A stretch of 9,052 nucleotides of DNA from Lachnoclostridium sp. UBA739 (GTDB taxonomy: Bacteria > Bacillota_A > Clostridia > Lachnospirales > Lachnospiraceae): assembly GCA_002297865.1 (NCBI GenBank), contig DBKX01000198.1, forward strand, positions 1-9,052, read 5' to 3'. The position numbers and the translations under genes are program-made. Below the pieces are notes generated by a model that saw nothing but the letters and a program-made list of their open reading frames with translations, was not told the origin of the DNA and made no database searches. Shown in pieces: positions 6,460 to 9,052 of the stretch (positions are counted from its first letter, which is position 1; each line of letters begins with the position of its first letter).

Positions 6460-6777
6460 TTAAATCGTAATTTCCTCACCTTGAGAAAAATATGTAATCT
6501 GGCTCTTCAGATTGGTATCAAGCTCCTTTAGAGCTTCCTTCCCATTTAATCTGGAAGTATAAAAATGACAATTGCCAGATTTCAAATCTTTCATAACTTC
6601 ATTTATCTGCTGTGCGTTCTCTTCATATTTTAGCGCTTCTTCCAGTAAAAGAAATCCTGCAAAGACATGGTGGATTTTTGTATTCGTAATACTCTCAACC
6701 TTATGAATCACATTTGCCACTCCATAGCTGGTGTTTCCAACAAATAAAAAGTTCTTACCTGCCTCTTGTATCAACAT
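6460..6777 (-). CDS. C-terminal remnant of an MBL-fold metallohydrolase, metal motifs lost
   Basis: An open frame of 105 codons that resembles only the C-terminal third of MBL-fold hydrolases of the dihydropterin/RFAP-synthase-like group. The alignment from memory is: IIQEAGK-type strand (LIQEAGKNFLFVG, 2-14), then NTSYGVANVIHKVESIT where relatives have CAHNGIVNI, AGFLL (40-44) where relatives have GGFHL, YTSRLNGKEALKEL (73-86) where relatives have YTCHCTG, and a closing YFSQGEEITI. The HxHxDH metal-binding N-terminus is absent, and each remaining metal-ligand motif is substituted, so hydrolase activity is not expected. The start is uncertain: the AAGGAGG ribosome site (6799-6793) is 15 nt from ATG 6777 and ideally placed for ATG 6788, which opens only five codons. 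It is probably a decayed gene, or less likely a repurposed small protein. It lies between the serine hydrolase and yaiI-like genes. Confidence 0.6.
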   Translation of the reverse strand: MLIQEAGKNFLFVGNTSYGVANVIHKVESITNTKIHHVFAGFLLLEEALKYEENAQQINEVMKDLKSGNCHFYTSRLNGKEALKELDTNLKSQITYFSQGEEITI

Positions 6778-6830
6778 ATACTGCTCATAATACCTCCTTG
6801 TCTTTCTATTTATTTAATCTTAACACTATT

Positions 6831-8651
6831 TTATTTTAATGCAATGGTTTTCTCTCCATCCTTTTTAGGAAATGCACAGAAACTTGGTTCAACCATTTGT
6901 GCAATTTTATTCTGTACCATATCCGTATTCTTGATGGTTTCAATTCCTCCTGTTGGCAATGCAAAACGTAAGAACGGTATAACCTGGTCTAGAATTTTTG
7001 CTGGATCTGGAACCTCACAAGTCTTTACTATTATGCATCCATCTTGAAAATAGAACCGCATGACACGGCAATTAGTTGTTTCCAAGTATCCAATCTGTAA
7101 TTTCAAAACTGGAACATCATCTTCTGTCTTTGTAAGTTGCCCCCAAGCAGATATCTGATAATACTCTTCATGTACGTTTAATACCGAATATATGGGCTGT
7201 TTAAAGCCAATTGGAATTTTCCATTTCATTTCATGTTCTTCTATATTAAGAACCAATTGATTTTTTTCTTTTTGAAATGAAAAACTGGTAATTCCCTGTG
7301 AAAAATTATTCTGTATGGTCTGAACAAATAATGGCACAATGCTTGCATGTGTTTCTTCAGCCTCATAAACATCATAAGAGATATTTTCTATTCCATCCGG
7401 CAAATCTCTTAAAATCTCTGCAAATCTATTTTTTCTTTTCGTTAAAAACCTTCCCCAACCTGATTGTTTTCTTTTCACGTTTTGCTTTATCGCAAACTCC
7501 TTTTGAAACGACAGAGTAGCTAAGTAGTTCTTAAGTTCCCCATATTGTACAGGATTGGGAGGAAGTGTCTTAGATGGTCTAAACATATCAGATGCAAAAA
7601 AACGCTCTACAACATCCAAAAGACTACTATTTACAAACATATCTACATTGCTGGAAAGAATAGAGATAACCATATTCAGATCTGGCATGACTATCACATT
7701 CTGACCAAGAATTCCATTAAAAATAACAGAATTCCTTCTTTTCCCTATCCAAACCTGATAGCCATAACCATAATGGTTCATCCATATTGGAGTATCCATG
7801 TGTTTCGTAGTCATTTGCTTAATCCAACCTTGAGAGACAATCTGCTTCCCATTCCATTTGCCTTTATTTAAGAATAACTGTCCTAACTTCGTTCTGTCTT
7901 CTAATGTAATATACAGTCCCCAGCCGCCTTTTACAATATGCTCTGGACTTAGTTCCCAATGAACATTATCAATGCCCATTGGCTCAAATACTCTTTTTTG
8001 CAAAAACTGGGTTACACTCTGATTCGTTTTTTCTTGAATGATTGCTGACAGCATATACGTATTCATACTATTATATGCAAACTCTCTTCCTGGCTCAAAT
8101 GAAGTCTGCGCATCTAAAAAGCTTTTTGTCCATTCTGTATCTATAATCGATCCGATTTCATTAAACGTTACTCCTGATGACATCATAAGCAAGTTACGAA
8201 TTGTAATATTTTTTTGCTGAAATACTTTCATAAAACGATTTTCTTTGCCAAATATGGACGCAATGGTATCATCCAGTCCAAACCAGCCTTCGTCTATGGC
8301 GATACCAACTGCTAGTCCAATTAAGCTTTTACATAGAGAATGGGTAACTCTCCAAGTATCTAAATCGTATGGCTTATAGGCTCCTTCTAAAATAACCGCA
8401 CCATTTCTTGCAATCATGATTCCCTGGGTATGGATGGAATCCTCTTTTTGCAGTTCCTCTAAAAAATTCTTTAAATACTGTGAGGAAATTCCTTGTTCCT
8501 CTGGTGTGGTTCTTGGAAATGGCTGCTTATTCTTTTGTTTCTTAAATTTTGCTTTCTGTGGTACATAATCAATATATGCAATTTTATTTAGATTTCCATT
8601 TACAATTTTACTTAATAAATCTAATGTTCTTACCTGTAATTTTATGTTCAT
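6831..8651 (-). CDS. Beta-lactamase-family serine hydrolase (PF00144-type) with extra C-terminal domain
   Basis: A 606-residue protein. After a 45-residue N-terminal segment, residues about 46-350 form a class C beta-lactamase/esterase-fold domain: the FPRTTPEEQGIS entry, then SxxK as S105-L-C-K108 in VTHSLCKSLIG, the second motif FAYNSMNTYMLSAII (Tyr193, with Ser195 where YxN members have Asn), and FNGILGQN (311-318) at the third-motif position, followed by VIVMPDLNMVISILSSN. Residues about 370-606 form a separate beta-rich region I do not recognise, possibly a lipocalin-like or regulatory domain as in other PF00144 proteins. I see no signal peptide or membrane segment, so it is probably cytosolic. 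The likely role is esterase or peptidase-like rather than antibiotic resistance; the substrate is unknown. ATG 8651 follows AATGAGGGATTACG. A palindrome at 8678-8691 lies just upstream. Confidence 0.88.
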   Translation of the reverse strand: MNIKLQVRTLDLLSKIVNGNLNKIAYIDYVPQKAKFKKQKNKQPFPRTTPEEQGISSQYLKNFLEELQKEDSIHTQGIMIARNGAVILEGAYKPYDLDTWRVTHSLCKSLIGLAVGIAIDEGWFGLDDTIASIFGKENRFMKVFQQKNITIRNLLMMSSGVTFNEIGSIIDTEWTKSFLDAQTSFEPGREFAYNSMNTYMLSAIIQEKTNQSVTQFLQKRVFEPMGIDNVHWELSPEHIVKGGWGLYITLEDRTKLGQLFLNKGKWNGKQIVSQGWIKQMTTKHMDTPIWMNHYGYGYQVWIGKRRNSVIFNGILGQNVIVMPDLNMVISILSSNVDMFVNSSLLDVVERFFASDMFRPSKTLPPNPVQYGELKNYLATLSFQKEFAIKQNVKRKQSGWGRFLTKRKNRFAEILRDLPDGIENISYDVYEAEETHASIVPLFVQTIQNNFSQGITSFSFQKEKNQLVLNIEEHEMKWKIPIGFKQPIYSVLNVHEEYYQISAWGQLTKTEDDVPVLKLQIGYLETTNCRVMRFYFQDGCIIVKTCEVPDPAKILDQVIPFLRFALPTGGIETIKNTDMVQNKIAQMVEPSFCAFPKKDGEKTIALK

Positions 8652-8677
8652 CGTAATCCCTCATTGTCTTTTCTCTA

Positions 8678-8691
8678 TACATAATTATGTA
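8678..8691. promoter_or_regulatory. Perfect 14-bp palindrome, possible operator
   Basis: TACATAATTATGTA reads identically on both strands and lies 27 bp upstream of the serine hydrolase start codon, just ahead of its ribosome binding site. Its size and symmetry suit a dimeric repressor of TetR or MarR type, but no such regulator is encoded in the window. In AT-rich DNA a chance palindrome is possible. Confidence 0.35.
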
Positions 8692-8903
8692 ATAAGTATA
8701 TCTAATCTTTAGTAGATAACACATGTCCTTGGGATAAGATTCTTCCCTCGACCATTATCTCATTTCACTTATTATACAATAATTTTTTATGTAATCCTAT
8801 ATGCGAATTACGTTTCCTGTGGATTTGTCAGATTATAAATTTTTTTGAAGATCGGATTTTTTCTGTTTTTTTTATTTCTTGGGAAAGCAAACAAGCAGTA
8901 CCA

Positions 8904-8912
8904 CATAATATA
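8904..8912 (+). promoter_or_regulatory. Possible sporulation-type -10 element (CATANNNTA)
   Basis: CATAATATA, about 30 bp upstream of the start of the Cys-rich gene, fits the CATANNNTA -10 consensus of the mother-cell sigma factors E and K. No matching -35 (ATA or AC at about 16 bp) is clear, so this is only a candidate. It would fit a spore-associated role for the Cys-rich protein. Confidence 0.3.
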
Positions 8913-8943
8913 TGAGTGTAAAAGATTTTAGGAGGATTTAAGT

Positions 8944-9052
8944 ATGAGTGATTTAGCAGCTACAAGTTGTGGTGGCGGATGTAATAGTTGTGATGGAGGT
9001 TCAGGATGCAGTTGTATTATCTGGATCATCCTTATCCTTTGCTGCTGTGGTG
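8944..9052 (+). CDS. Small Cys/Gly-rich hydrophobic protein, N-terminal part (cut by window edge)
   Basis: The only plus-strand gene. Thirty-six codons are visible before the edge: MSDLAATSCGGGCNSC, then DGGSGCSC, then IIWIILILCCCG. Ten of 36 residues are Cys and nine are Gly. A CxxxC-xx-C cluster is followed by a short hydrophobic stretch with Trp, then three consecutive Cys. From memory this resembles small clostridial proteins annotated as 'chorion class high-cysteine' (HCB protein 13) or other repetitive CSC-IIW-IILLLCCC peptides, possibly tied to the spore or cell surface; no function is established. ATG 8944 follows TTTTAGGAGGATTTAAGT, an excellent ribosome binding site, which makes a real gene likely despite its size. 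The C-terminus lies outside the window and may repeat the same pattern. Confidence 0.75.
   Translation, partial: MSDLAATSCGGGCNSCDGGSGCSCIIWIILILCCCG

Larger units (their letters stand above)
8652..8943. other. Divergent intergenic region, AT- and T-rich
   Basis: This 292-bp stretch separates the divergent serine hydrolase and Cys-rich genes and contains no convincing coding frame. It holds a palindrome (8678-8691), a minus-strand TATAAT-like element near 8771-8776 without a good -35, a small ATTAT-ACA-ATAAT inverted repeat followed by T6 near 8770-8788, and long T runs on the plus strand at 8839-8880. Both genes should take their promoters from here. Confidence 0.6.

Noticed and set aside
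8765..8790. ATTAT-ACA-ATAAT hairpin followed by T6, as a plus-strand terminator
   Set aside because: The stem is only five A-T pairs, too weak for an intrinsic terminator, and no plus-strand gene lies upstream.
8826..8854. TTGTCA as a -35 for the Cys-rich gene
   Set aside because: No -10-like hexamer lies 16-18 bp downstream.

Overview
The window reads as chromosome of a low-GC, Gram-positive, spore-forming-type Clostridia, most like Lachnospiraceae. Support: AT-rich sequence, strong AGGAGG-type ribosome binding sites, a short-form ThiC, a TPP riboswitch with an intrinsic terminator, and a small Cys-rich protein of clostridial type. Almost everything is on the minus strand; only the partial gene at the right edge is on the plus strand.

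Minus strand in transcription order, right to left. Positions 8651-5993 hold a large beta-lactamase-fold serine hydrolase (6831-8651), a 105-residue remnant of an MBL-fold metallohydrolase with its metal motifs gone (6460-6777), and a YaiI/YqxD-family protein (5993-6442). A consensus promoter (5969-5996) embedded in the end of the yaiI-like gene then starts the thiamine operon: TPP riboswitch (about 5863-5946), rho-independent terminator (5794-5823), a decayed thiM (5560-5793), then intact thiE, thiD and thiC with tight spacing. A shortened SAM-methyltransferase-like gene (2241-2762) follows thiC 61 bp later. Further left are an intracellular-type subtilisin (1142-2083) with its own promoter and terminator, a type II thioesterase (237-911), and the start of a HEAT-repeat-like gene cut by the left edge.

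Functionally, ThiC makes HMP-P, ThiD phosphorylates it to HMP-PP, and ThiE joins HMP-PP with thiazole phosphate to give thiamine phosphate, all under TPP feedback. The thiazole salvage kinase ThiM that once stood first in the operon survives only as about 76 codons in three pieces and two frames. Its last codons are probably kept because they carry the thiE ribosome binding site.

The main discovery is repeated gene decay within 4 kb: the thiM fossil, the motif-less MBL remnant and a methyltransferase with altered SAM-binding motifs. I see no phage, transposon, CRISPR, tRNA or rRNA. Nothing here amounts to a clearly new multi-gene system.
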